From assembly GCA_014379785.1 (NCBI GenBank), contig JACMLD010000366.1, forward strand, positions 1 to 5,250: a stretch of DNA of 5,250 bases. The letters run 5' to 3'. Of this stretch, positions 1-5,250 are shown in pieces. How positions within the stretch are numbered: the stretch's first letter is position 1; each line of letters opens with the position of its first letter. Both the position numbers and the translations under genes were made by a program. This DNA comes from Chitinophagaceae bacterium (GTDB lineage Bacteria; Bacteroidota; Bacteroidia; Chitinophagales; Chitinophagaceae). The notes beneath the pieces are model-generated. The model saw only the letters and a program-made list of their open reading frames with translations, was not told the DNA's origin and did no database searches.

Positions 1-1
1 A

Positions 2-514
2 CTATCGGGTGGAATGAAACAAAAACTCGCTCTTTGCTGCGCGCTGATACATAAACCAACGGTCCTTTTTCTGGACGAGCCGACCACCGGGGTTGATCCG
101 GTATCGAGAAAAGAATTCTGGGAAATGCTGGCGCGCCTGCGAGAAAACAATATCACCATCGTCGTTTCCACACCTTATATGGACGAAGCTGCCATCTGCG
201 ATCGAATCGCATTGATACAATCTGGTAAGATACTGTCGATTGACACACCTGCGAAGCTGACCAAAAGTTTTCCCCATCCGCTGGTGGCGGTCAGGGCCGG
301 CTCCATGCCTCTACTGCTGAAAGTGCTTGCAGGCTTCTCTTCTGTGAAAGAAAGCTATGCATTTGGCGAATCGGCTCACGTTTCCTTCCAAAGTGAAACC
401 GCCCCAACAGATTCACTGTCCGCCTACCTCAAAGCAAACGGAATTGCCAACCCGGAAATAAAGGAAGTCGAGCCGACCATCGAGGATTGTTTTATCCACC
501 TGCTCAAAAATTGA
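2..514 (+). CDS. ABC transporter ATP-binding protein, 3' part (YbhF N-terminal-half-like)
   Basis: This is the C-terminal 170 residues of an ATP-binding subunit of an ABC-2 type exporter; the Walker A and Q-loop half lies left of the window. The frame is open to the left edge, and the internal ATG at 14 is not the start because the ABC signature LSGGMKQ is encoded from position 2. Visible residues, counting the codon at 2-4 as 1: signature 1-5, Walker B VLFLDEP at 21-27, D-loop GVDP at 30-33, then STPYMDEA at 56-63, where the usual switch histidine is proline (CCT, 173-175). The last ~80 residues are a tail ending in EPTIEDCFIHLL, which resembles the end of the first ATPase half of E. coli YbhF. 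The gene stops 1 nt before the next ATPase gene, so the two are probably cotranslated and act as a heterodimer at the inner membrane. The family assignment is secure; the transported substrate is unknown. Confidence 0.93.
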   Translation, partial: LSGGMKQKLALCCALIHKPTVLFLDEPTTGVDPVSRKEFWEMLARLRENNITIVVSTPYMDEAAICDRIALIQSGKILSIDTPAKLTKSFPHPLVAVRAGSMPLLLKVLAGFSSVKESYAFGESAHVSFQSETAPTDSLSAYLKANGIANPEIKEVEPTIEDCFIHLLKN

Positions 515-515
515 C

Positions 516-1256
516 ATGAAAGACACCATCATAAAAACTTCGATGCTCACCAAACGATTCGGTGACTTCGTCGCCGCGGACAGTATAACGCTGGAAGTCG
601 GAAAGGGAGAAATTTTTGGTTTCCTGGGCGCCAATGGTGCCGGTAAAACGACCGCCATGCGAATGCTTTGCGGATTGTCGATTCCAACTTCGGGAGAAGC
701 AACCATCGCCGGCTATGATATCTACACCGAAAGAGAATTGATAAAGAAAAAAATCGGGTATATGAGTCAGAAGTTTTCACTATACGAAGACCTGACCGTG
801 AGTGAAAACATCGATTTTTTTGGAGGCATCTATGGACTTTCAAGAAAAGACCTTGCAGAGAAAAAAGAGGCGCTTGTGCAAAACCTGGGATTGCAGGCGC
901 ATCTGAAAAAGCTTGTTGGCTCAATACCGCTCGGATGGAAACAAAAACTTTCATTCTCTGTAGCGGTAATACATGACCCCCGCATCGTTTTTCTCGACGA
1001 GCCAACCGGCGGGGTCGATCCCCTCACCCGCCGGCAGTTCTGGGACCTGATTTATACAGCATCATCCAATGGCATCACCATTTTTGTGACCACTCACTAT
1101 ATGGATGAAGCTGAATACTGCAACCGGGTATCTATAATGGTGGACGGAAAGGTCGTTGCACTGGACAGCCCTTCTGCGCTTAAAACATATTTCAAGGCCA
1201 GCTCAATGGACGACGTATTCTATCAACTCGCCCGAAACGCCCGCCGGAGCGAATAA
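516..1256 (+). CDS. ABC transporter ATP-binding protein (YbhF C-terminal-half-like)
   Basis: This is a complete 246-residue nucleotide-binding subunit, the normal size for a single-domain ATPase. Motifs in order: Walker A GANGAGKT at 38-45, Q-loop around Q85 (YMSQKFSLYEDLTV), a degenerate signature IPLGWKQKL at 137-145, Walker B IVFLDEP at 157-163, D-loop GGVDP at 165-169, and the switch histidine H194 in TTHYMDEAEYC. The PLGxKQ signature and the YMDEAEYC ending are those I recall for the second ATPase half of E. coli YbhF. It starts at ATG 516, 1 nt after the upstream stop (TGACATG), and lies in a different frame, so the two halves are separate genes rather than a fusion broken by one stop codon. 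There is no clear Shine-Dalgarno, so translational coupling is likely. It should pair with the upstream ATPase and power the two permeases that follow. Confidence 0.96.
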   Translation: MKDTIIKTSMLTKRFGDFVAADSITLEVGKGEIFGFLGANGAGKTTAMRMLCGLSIPTSGEATIAGYDIYTERELIKKKIGYMSQKFSLYEDLTVSENIDFFGGIYGLSRKDLAEKKEALVQNLGLQAHLKKLVGSIPLGWKQKLSFSVAVIHDPRIVFLDEPTGGVDPLTRRQFWDLIYTASSNGITIFVTTHYMDEAEYCNRVSIMVDGKVVALDSPSALKTYFKASSMDDVFYQLARNARRSE

Positions 1257-1267
1257 AAAAATTCAAC

Positions 1268-2368
1268 ATGAAACGCTTTCTCATATTTGTCCGAAAAGAA
1301 TTTTACCATGTACTGAGAGATAAGAAAACACTTCTTATACTTTTTGGAATGCCGCTGGTGCAGATCCTGATTTTCGGCTTTGCACTTACAAATGAAGTAA
1401 GAAATACCAGGGTATTGATAGTGGACCATGCAAAAGATATTGCTTCCGCTGAATTGTCTTCTAAAATTGATGCGAGCAGATATTTCGAACTGTTTACTGA
1501 GCCCGGCAGTACAGATCCCGAAGAGAGTATGCGCGCCGGCAAAGTGAAATTGATCATCGTTATCCCCACAGGGTTTTATGCCAGCATGTTGCACGAGCAC
1601 AAAGCAAAAATACAGATCATTACAGATGCTTCTGATCCGAACACTGCCACCACACTGAGCAATTATGTAAATGCCATTGTACAGGATTATGCGACCGAAC
1701 AGAACCTGGCAAGCTCGTCATTGAAAATACTTCCGGAAACGAGAATGCTTTACAATCCGCAACTGAAAGGAGCCCCGAATTTTGTTCCCGGCGTCATGGC
1801 TCTTGTTCTCATGCTTGTATGCGTTATGATGACTGCCGTATCAATAGTGCGGGAGAAAGAAACCGGCACAATGGAAATACTCCTGGTATCTCCTTTTAAA
1901 CCGATGATGGTCATTCTTTCAAAAGCCATCCCCTATCTAGTGCTGTCGATAATAAATGTGATTTCGATTGTACTGCTCAGCGTATTTGTTTTGGATCTTC
2001 CTGTGAAAGGAAGTCTGGTGCTGCTTTTCGCGGAAAGCATCTTATTTATTATCACCTGTCTGAGTCTTGGCATTTTTATATCAGTCAAAACATCGACCCA
2101 GCAAACGGCCATGCTGATTTCTTTGATGGGAATGCTGCTGCCAACGATCCTTTTCAGCGGCTTTATGTTCCCTATTGAGAACATGCCGGTACCACTGCAG
2201 ATAATTTCCAATATCATTCCAGCCAAATGGTACTATATCATTGTTAAATCTATCATGATAAAAGGCGTCGGAATTGAACAAATCTGGAAGGAAACACTGA
2301 TCCTGCTCGGGATTACGACCGCTTTACTTTTTATCAGTCTCAAAAGTTTTAAAATCAGACTCGCATGA
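1268..2368 (+). CDS. ABC-2 type transporter permease (YbhS-like)
   Basis: This is an inner-membrane permease of 366 residues, the usual length for this family. The topology read from the sequence is: a short cytoplasmic N-terminus with the RKEFYHVLRDKKT motif; a first membrane segment at about 21-40; a large extracytoplasmic domain at about 41-171; then a membrane segment from F172 (FVPGVMALVLML) followed by the cytoplasmic REKETGTME motif at 195-203, which is characteristic of ABC-2 permeases; then four more hydrophobic segments to the C-terminus. The extracytoplasmic stretch QIITDASDPNTA and the late IIPAKWYY motif resemble E. coli YbhS. It lies 11 nt after the second ATPase, and its stop overlaps the next start in ATGA. 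It probably forms a heterodimeric channel with the next gene product. YbhFSR-type pumps are associated with drug or cation efflux in E. coli, but the substrate here cannot be read from sequence. Confidence 0.95.
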   Translation: MKRFLIFVRKEFYHVLRDKKTLLILFGMPLVQILIFGFALTNEVRNTRVLIVDHAKDIASAELSSKIDASRYFELFTEPGSTDPEESMRAGKVKLIIVIPTGFYASMLHEHKAKIQIITDASDPNTATTLSNYVNAIVQDYATEQNLASSSLKILPETRMLYNPQLKGAPNFVPGVMALVLMLVCVMMTAVSIVREKETGTMEILLVSPFKPMMVILSKAIPYLVLSIINVISIVLLSVFVLDLPVKGSLVLLFAESILFIITCLSLGIFISVKTSTQQTAMLISLMGMLLPTILFSGFMFPIENMPVPLQIISNIIPAKWYYIIVKSIMIKGVGIEQIWKETLILLGITTALLFISLKSFKIRLA

Positions 2369-3444
2369 GAACAATCATCATATTACTCAGAAAGGAATTC
2401 AGACAGATCTTTCGCAACAAATCCATCCTTGCAATGGTGATAGTGATGCCGGTGATTCAGTTGATTGTATTGCCGCTGGCAGCGGATTATGAAGTGAAGA
2501 ATATCAACCTTGCTGTGGTCGACAATGATCGCTCGGCTTACTCGGAGAGACTCGTAAACTCGATTGTGGCATCGGGATACTTTCGGATGGCTGCATATGA
2601 GAGCAGCTACAAAGAGGCGTTTAAATCGATAGAAACCGACAAGGCAGATCTTATACTCGAGATCCCGGCACATTTCGAATCCAACCTCATAAGGGAAGGA
2701 AAACAAAAGACCGGAATATCCATCAATGCGATCAATGGCGTAAAGGCTAACCTGGGCGGCGCCTATCTTTCTGCCATCATCCGGGATTTTAATCCATCGG
2801 AAACCGTGATTGAATCCGCAGTATTGAATCGCTATAACCCATTGCTGAATTACCGCGTGTTTATGGTGCCTGGTATCCTCGCGATACTCGTCACCATGAT
2901 TGGCGGATTTTTGTCCGCATTAAACATCGTAAAAGAAAAAGAAACCGGCACTATCGAACAGATCAATGTGTCCCCAATCAAAAAGCATCATTTCATACTC
3001 GGCAAATTAATCCCGTTCTGGATTCTTGGGAATATAGTCTTTACCATCGGGCTCATTGTTTCCTGGGCGGTTTATGGGATTGTGCCAGAAGGAAGTATTT
3101 TACTCCTTTATGGTTTCATTGCCATTTATCTTCTGGCCGTGCTGGGCCTTGGCCTGCTGGTGTCTACATTTTGCGATACCCAACAACAAGCCATGTTTAT
3201 CATGTTTTTCTTTATGATGATTTTTATTCTGATGGGCGGGTTGTTCACACCGGTCGACAGCATGCCGGAATGGGCCCGGATGGTGGTCAGGTTCAATCCT
3301 GTCAGTTATTTGATTTCCGTTATGCGAATGGTCATCCTAAAAGGGAGTGAAGCTGGTCAGCTTGTAAATCATTTACTGGCAACGGCGGGTTTTGCAGTAG
3401 TCCTCAACGCCCTCGCAGTCGTCAATTATAAAAAGATCAGTTGA
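2365..3444 (+). CDS. ABC-2 type transporter permease (YbhR-like)
   Basis: This is the second permease, 359 residues, starting at the ATG of an ATGA overlap with the first, which implies translational coupling and equal stoichiometry. It has the same architecture: RKEFRQIFRNKS at the N-terminus, a membrane segment at about 20-40, a large extracytoplasmic domain to about residue 164, VPGILAIL starting at V168, the cytoplasmic KEKETGTIEQ motif at 190-199, and four further hydrophobic segments. The motifs CDTQQQAMF and PVDSMPEW and the pair YNPLLNYRVF resemble E. coli YbhR (which I recall as having STQQQAF and PVENMPVW). It is the last gene of the export operon. Its last 8 nt overlap the end of the convergent regulator gene, with no room for a separate terminator. 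The operon's adaptor and outer-membrane partners would be upstream of the window. Confidence 0.95.
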   Translation: MRTIIILLRKEFRQIFRNKSILAMVIVMPVIQLIVLPLAADYEVKNINLAVVDNDRSAYSERLVNSIVASGYFRMAAYESSYKEAFKSIETDKADLILEIPAHFESNLIREGKQKTGISINAINGVKANLGGAYLSAIIRDFNPSETVIESAVLNRYNPLLNYRVFMVPGILAILVTMIGGFLSALNIVKEKETGTIEQINVSPIKKHHFILGKLIPFWILGNIVFTIGLIVSWAVYGIVPEGSILLLYGFIAIYLLAVLGLGLLVSTFCDTQQQAMFIMFFFMMIFILMGGLFTPVDSMPEWARMVVRFNPVSYLISVMRMVILKGSEAGQLVNHLLATAGFAVVLNALAVVNYKKIS

Positions 3445-4465
3445 CGGTATCCGGTGAGCCGGTAGATTTTCTGACGATCAATTCGCCATGAAGCACTTTT
3501 TGAGATATGGTGCTGGTGCCGTTCATCTGGTCGACCAGCATACCGGTGACCATATCTCCCATCTTTTGCAGTGGCTGCCTGATATAGGTAAGTGGTGCAT
3601 GAAACAGGTCAAGCGATTCGGCCTCATCGAATCCTACCAGGGCGAGCGATTCCGGCACCTTTATTCCGAGTGAATTGATGTATTTGACGGCGCAGTCTGA
3701 AATGCGGTTTGTGGCAAAAAGCAGCGCATCCACAGGAGAGTCACCACGCAGGAGTTCTTCCACCGCCTTCTCTACATCTTCCCGGCGATTGTCCATTGCG
3801 ATCTCTTTCACCAGCGTCTCATCCGCCGGCAATCCATTTTTTTTAAGTGTCTCCAGAAAGCCGGACTTTCTATCCGTAATATGAAACAGCGTTGTTTCAT
3901 AGGTAATCATTCCAATCCGCTTCCTTCCCGATTTCACAAGATGCGAAACCGCATCTGCCGATGCCTGGAAATTATTGAGTGTCACAAAACTCGTGTTGAG
4001 GGATGGATGATACCTGTCCACCAGTACCAGCGGTGTATCCTGTTTAAGAATTTCCTGTATCTGTTTTTCAGAGTTAGCAGGCGGAGCGATGATAAGTCCA
4101 TCTACCTGCCTGTTAAGAAATGTATCCACCAGTTTTTCGAATCTGCTGCCGTCTTCGTGTGAACTCCCGAAGATGACTGTATAACCGCGTTTTTCTGCCT
4201 CGGTTTCTATGATGCTGGCAAGTGAAGAAAAAAATGGGTTGGAAATATCGGCAACGATGAGTCCGATCGTGTTGGTGCGATTTGTCTTGAGACTTCTGGC
4301 GATGAGGTTTGCGCGGTAATTGAGACTTGCGGCCGTATCTCGGATTTTCGCCGCTATTTCCTTGCCGATTCTTCCCTCCTTCTGGTTGTTCAGCACATAG
4401 GAAACCAGGGCAGTGGACACTCCGAGTTTCTGGGCAATATCTTTCAGCGACACTTTTTTCTTCAT
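3437..4465 (-). CDS. LacI/GalR-family transcriptional regulator
   Basis: This is a complete 342-residue regulator, normal length for the family. Residues 7-26 form the helix-turn-helix (LKDIAQKLGVSTALVSYVLN), with T18, A19 and Y23 in the positions equivalent to the base-reading Y17, Q18 and R22 of E. coli LacI. The hinge helix contains ARSL at 56-59. The periplasmic-binding-protein-like ligand domain begins at TIGLIVADISNPFF (66-79), and its C-terminal signature is VGFDEAESLDLF followed by LTYIRQP. Such domains usually bind a sugar or phosphorylated metabolite, but which one cannot be read here. The start is ATG at 4463-4465 on the minus strand; the protein begins MKKKVSLKDIA, as is typical. 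It is divergent from the small operon at 4601 and separated by 135 nt containing a LacI-type palindrome, so it probably controls that operon and possibly itself. It is convergent with the export operon and so less likely to control it. Confidence 0.96.
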   Translation of the reverse strand: MKKKVSLKDIAQKLGVSTALVSYVLNNQKEGRIGKEIAAKIRDTAASLNYRANLIARSLKTNRTNTIGLIVADISNPFFSSLASIIETEAEKRGYTVIFGSSHEDGSRFEKLVDTFLNRQVDGLIIAPPANSEKQIQEILKQDTPLVLVDRYHPSLNTSFVTLNNFQASADAVSHLVKSGRKRIGMITYETTLFHITDRKSGFLETLKKNGLPADETLVKEIAMDNRREDVEKAVEELLRGDSPVDALLFATNRISDCAVKYINSLGIKVPESLALVGFDEAESLDLFHAPLTYIRQPLQKMGDMVTGMLVDQMNGTSTISQKVLHGELIVRKSTGSPDTVN

Positions 4466-4502
4466 TCTGGCAGTGCTAAAGAGTTGTTATATAAGATAAT
4501 GT

Positions 4503-4510
4503 GAAAGTTA
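4503..4510 (-). promoter_or_regulatory. Possible -7 element of the lacI-family gene
   Basis: On the minus strand this reads TAACTTTC, one mismatch from the Bacteroidota -7 consensus TAnnTTTG. It would give a leader of roughly 30 nt before the ATG at 4465. With about 20 nt spacing, the -33 region would fall at or in the 4528-4543 palindrome, which would allow autoregulation. No convincing -33 box is seen, so this is a weak call. Confidence 0.28.
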
Positions 4511-4512
4511 CC

Positions 4513-4522
4513 CCGGATCCGG
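4513..4522. repeat. 10-bp perfect palindrome CCGGATCCGG
   Basis: A perfect GC-rich palindrome between the two divergent promoters. It could be a second protein-binding site or a chance occurrence. It does not resemble the 4528-4543 palindrome, so it is unlikely to be a second site for the same regulator. No T-run follows on either strand, so it is not a terminator. Confidence 0.4.
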
Positions 4523-4527
4523 CATCT

Positions 4528-4543
4528 GTTTAATCGTTTAAAC
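4528..4543. promoter_or_regulatory. Probable LacI-family operator
   Basis: GTTTAATCGTTTAAAC is a 16-bp near-palindrome centred on CG (4535/4536) with 7 of 8 base pairs symmetric. An even-length palindrome with a central CG is the usual form of LacI/GalR operators. An overlapping 12-bp perfect palindrome, TCGTTTAAACGA (4534-4545), strengthens the symmetry of this spot. It lies just upstream of the -7 element at 4553-4560, inside or next to the -33 region of the rightward promoter, where a bound repressor would block RNA polymerase. The adjacent LacI-family gene is the obvious candidate binder; that pairing is inferred. Confidence 0.6.
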
Positions 4544-4552
4544 GAAAATACG

Positions 4553-4560
4553 TATCTTTG
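4553..4560 (+). promoter_or_regulatory. Bacteroidota-type -7 promoter element (TATCTTTG)
   Basis: TATCTTTG matches the Bacteroidota sigma-ABfr -7 consensus TAnnTTTG exactly. The transcription start would fall near 4565-4568, giving a leader of about 35 nt before the ATG at 4601. The -33 region (around 4526-4534) has only a weak TTTA-like match and overlaps the proposed operator, which fits a promoter whose use is controlled by the regulator. A short palindrome GTTCGAAC (4563-4570) covers the expected start point. Confidence 0.6.
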
Positions 4561-4562
4561 CT

Positions 4563-4570
4563 GTTCGAAC
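4563..4570. repeat. 8-bp palindrome GTTCGAAC at the expected transcription start
   Basis: A perfect 8-bp palindrome, followed by TCGAA at 4576-4580, which forms an additional inverted repeat with TTCGA at 4564-4568 (7-nt gap). It could be an auxiliary operator or a weak hairpin at the 5' end of the transcript. Short palindromes of this length can occur by chance. Confidence 0.3.
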
Positions 4571-4585
4571 GTTTGTCGAAAAGAA

Positions 4586-4593
4586 AAAAGGAG
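4586..4593 (+). promoter_or_regulatory. Strong ribosome binding site for the gene at 4601
   Basis: AAAAGGAG ends 7 nt before the ATG at 4601. This is a near-perfect Shine-Dalgarno, and it stands out because the other starts in the window have none. It fixes the start of the small gene and argues that the reading frame is truly translated. Confidence 0.75.
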
Positions 4594-4600
4594 AAAAATT

Positions 4601-4900
4601 ATGGAAACGTTTAACAATCTGTTACTGTTAGAAAACTATTTCGCTGAAGAAGAATTTGACGTTGCTGGAATATCCAATGAGAAGGGATACCAGATAAAGA
4701 AATTATACTTTCAAAATACGGATGCCGCTTACGCCGGAAAACTCAGGCAACGATTCCCCACAGCTGAAACGGTCCAGTCGATGAATGATATCACCGATGA
4801 TCATGGCATCGAGCTGATACTTATCTCCGCCCCAAAGGCTTCCGACTTCAACATGCTCGGACAGGTATTGCGCGCTGGAAAACATGTCAGGATAGTCTGA
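4601..4900 (+). CDS. Small protein resembling a truncated Gfo/Idh/MocA Rossmann domain
   Basis: This is a 99-residue protein of unknown function with a well-supported start (AAGGAG 7 nt upstream, promoter at 4553). From about residue 30 it looks like the middle of a Gfo/Idh/MocA oxidoreductase NAD-binding domain: a strand and helix of the form KLYFQNTDAAYAGKLRQRFP, a loop and strand with the pattern of DPDIDAVVISTP (here DHGIELILISAP, 68-79), then a helix ending VLRAGKHVRIV. In the full enzymes GKHV is followed by an EKP motif and a large catalytic domain; here the protein stops directly after GKHVRIV. The N-terminal glycine-rich GxGxxG loop is absent and replaced by an acidic, leucine-rich stretch (residues 1-30). 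Dehydrogenase activity is therefore unlikely. It may be a regulatory or scaffold protein, or a decayed remnant, although the strong translation signals favour a working gene. It is probably cotranscribed with the methylglyoxal synthase-like gene 74 nt downstream. Confidence 0.72.
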   Translation: METFNNLLLLENYFAEEEFDVAGISNEKGYQIKKLYFQNTDAAYAGKLRQRFPTAETVQSMNDITDDHGIELILISAPKASDFNMLGQVLRAGKHVRIV

Positions 4901-4974
4901 TTTCCTTGTGTATGTCAACGATTGCTTCCTCTGAAAATTCAGATGAAACACTGTGCACGCACAAAAAGATTTTT

Positions 4975-5250
4975 ATGAAAAACAACAACTCAAAACAAAT
5001 AAGAACCATCGCTGTGGTGGCTCCGACCGAGAAAAGAAAGGAAGTGATTGAATGGTCGTATTTCAATCGTGCCGCCCTTTCAAAATACAATCTCGTCGCT
5101 ACATCCGGCACCGCCAGTCTGCTCGAAGGCACCATCAACAAACCTGTCTTTGCACTGCCCATGGAGAAAGCCGGAGGTTATAGTCAAATGGCTGCCATGA
5201 TGCTTGACAACAAGGTCGATGTCATATTCTTTTTCGAAAACCCGATGAAG
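4975..5250 (+). CDS. Methylglyoxal synthase-like protein, 5' part, catalytic residues replaced
   Basis: The first 92 residues of a protein with the methylglyoxal synthase (MGS) fold; the gene runs off the right edge. Landmarks align with E. coli MgsA: IAVVAPTEKRKEVIEW with IALVAHDHCK, LVATSGTASLL with LYATGTTGNL, AGGYSQMAAMM with MGGDQQVGAL, and KVDVIFFFENPM with KIDVLIFFWDPL. True synthases convert dihydroxyacetone phosphate to methylglyoxal. Here H19 is P17, D20 is T18, the catalytic base D71 is Y69, D91 is N89, and the SGP phosphate loop is changed, so synthase activity is unlikely. The position matching H98 lies beyond the window. MGS-like folds also act as ligand-binding regulatory domains, as in carbamoyl-phosphate synthase, so a sensing role is possible. 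The start at ATG 4975 gives the family's usual N-terminus; an in-frame ATG at 4912 would add 21 residues (MSTIASSENSDETL...), and neither has a Shine-Dalgarno. Confidence 0.8.
   Translation, partial: MKNNNSKQIRTIAVVAPTEKRKEVIEWSYFNRAALSKYNLVATSGTASLLEGTINKPVFALPMEKAGGYSQMAAMMLDNKVDVIFFFENPMK

Noticed and set aside
413..706. Minus-strand 97-codon frame across the junction of the two ATPase genes
   Set aside because: Shadow of two well-supported coding frames; no domain or ribosome binding site is visible.
547..1005. Minus-strand 152-codon open frame opposite the second ATPase
   Set aside because: It lies wholly inside a gene with clear ABC ATPase motifs, its translation is rich in R, S, C and H with no recognisable domain, and it has no start signals. 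It is a shadow frame.
1223..1600. Minus-strand 125-codon frame opposite the first permease
   Set aside because: Low-complexity antisense translation overlapping a conserved permease frame; no supporting signal.
3451..3462. CCGGTGAGCCGG as a terminator for the convergent genes
   Set aside because: The stem is only 4 bp, the flanking bases do not pair, and the following T-run is short and interrupted. It also lies inside the regulator's coding sequence.
3881..4162. Plus-strand 93-codon frame opposite the LacI-family gene
   Set aside because: The minus strand encodes a full LacI ligand domain here; the plus frame has no recognisable motif.
4601..5250. The small Rossmann-like gene and the MGS-like gene as one frameshifted gene
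   Set aside because: The sequence after GKHVRIV in the other frames does not restore EKP or any oxidoreductase motif, and the MGS-like domain has its own complete N-terminus, so these are two genes.
4975..5250. Annotation as a functional methylglyoxal synthase (mgsA)
   Set aside because: The fold matches, but the catalytic histidine/aspartate pair and both visible active-site aspartates are replaced, so the enzyme name would mislead.
1..5250. CRISPR arrays, tRNA or rRNA genes, insertion sequences
   Set aside because: No direct repeats with regular spacing, no tRNA cloverleaf-like or rRNA sequence, and no transposase motif or terminal inverted repeats were seen; the window is almost fully coding.

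Overview
The window looks like chromosomal DNA of a member of the Bacteroidota. The evidence is a perfect TAnnTTTG-type -7 element (TATCTTTG, 4553-4560), mostly weak or absent Shine-Dalgarno sequences, mid-range GC by eye, and an ABC exporter arranged as separate single-domain genes. The assignment is an inference from these features; no rRNA or other marker gene is present.

Region 1 (1-3444, + strand) is the distal part of a tightly packed export operon. It holds the C-terminal part of one ATP-binding subunit (cut by the window's left edge), a second ATP-binding subunit starting 1 nt after the first stops, and two ABC-2 type permeases (11-nt gap, then an ATGA overlap). Order and motifs match the E. 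coli ybhF-ybhS-ybhR exporter, except that the double-ATPase YbhF is represented by two separate genes. The two ATPases are complementary in their defects: the first has a canonical LSGGM signature but proline at the switch-histidine position, and the second has the histidine but a degenerate signature. A heterodimer would have one normal and one degenerate ATP site. A periplasmic adaptor (HlyD/YbhG type) and an outer-membrane TolC protein would be expected upstream, outside the window.

Region 2 (3437-4465, - strand) is a complete LacI/GalR-family regulator. Its 3' end overlaps the convergent permease gene by 8 nt, so there is no intergenic space or dedicated terminator between them.

Region 3 (4466-4600) is the divergent regulatory region. 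It contains a CG-centred 16-bp near-palindrome of LacI-operator type (4528-4543), the TATCTTTG -7 element just downstream, two further short palindromes, and a strong AAGGAG ribosome binding site before the rightward gene.

Region 4 (4601-5250, + strand) begins a small operon probably controlled by the LacI regulator. The first gene encodes a 99-residue protein that resembles the middle of a Gfo/Idh/MocA Rossmann domain but lacks the nucleotide-binding glycine motif and stops where the EKP motif would come. The second, cut by the right edge, encodes a methylglyoxal synthase-like domain in which the catalytic and phosphate-binding residues that can be aligned are replaced. This pairing of a vestigial Rossmann protein with a probably non-catalytic MGS fold next to a sugar-type regulator is the most unusual part of the window and may be a metabolite-sensing or regulatory module. 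That function is a hypothesis.
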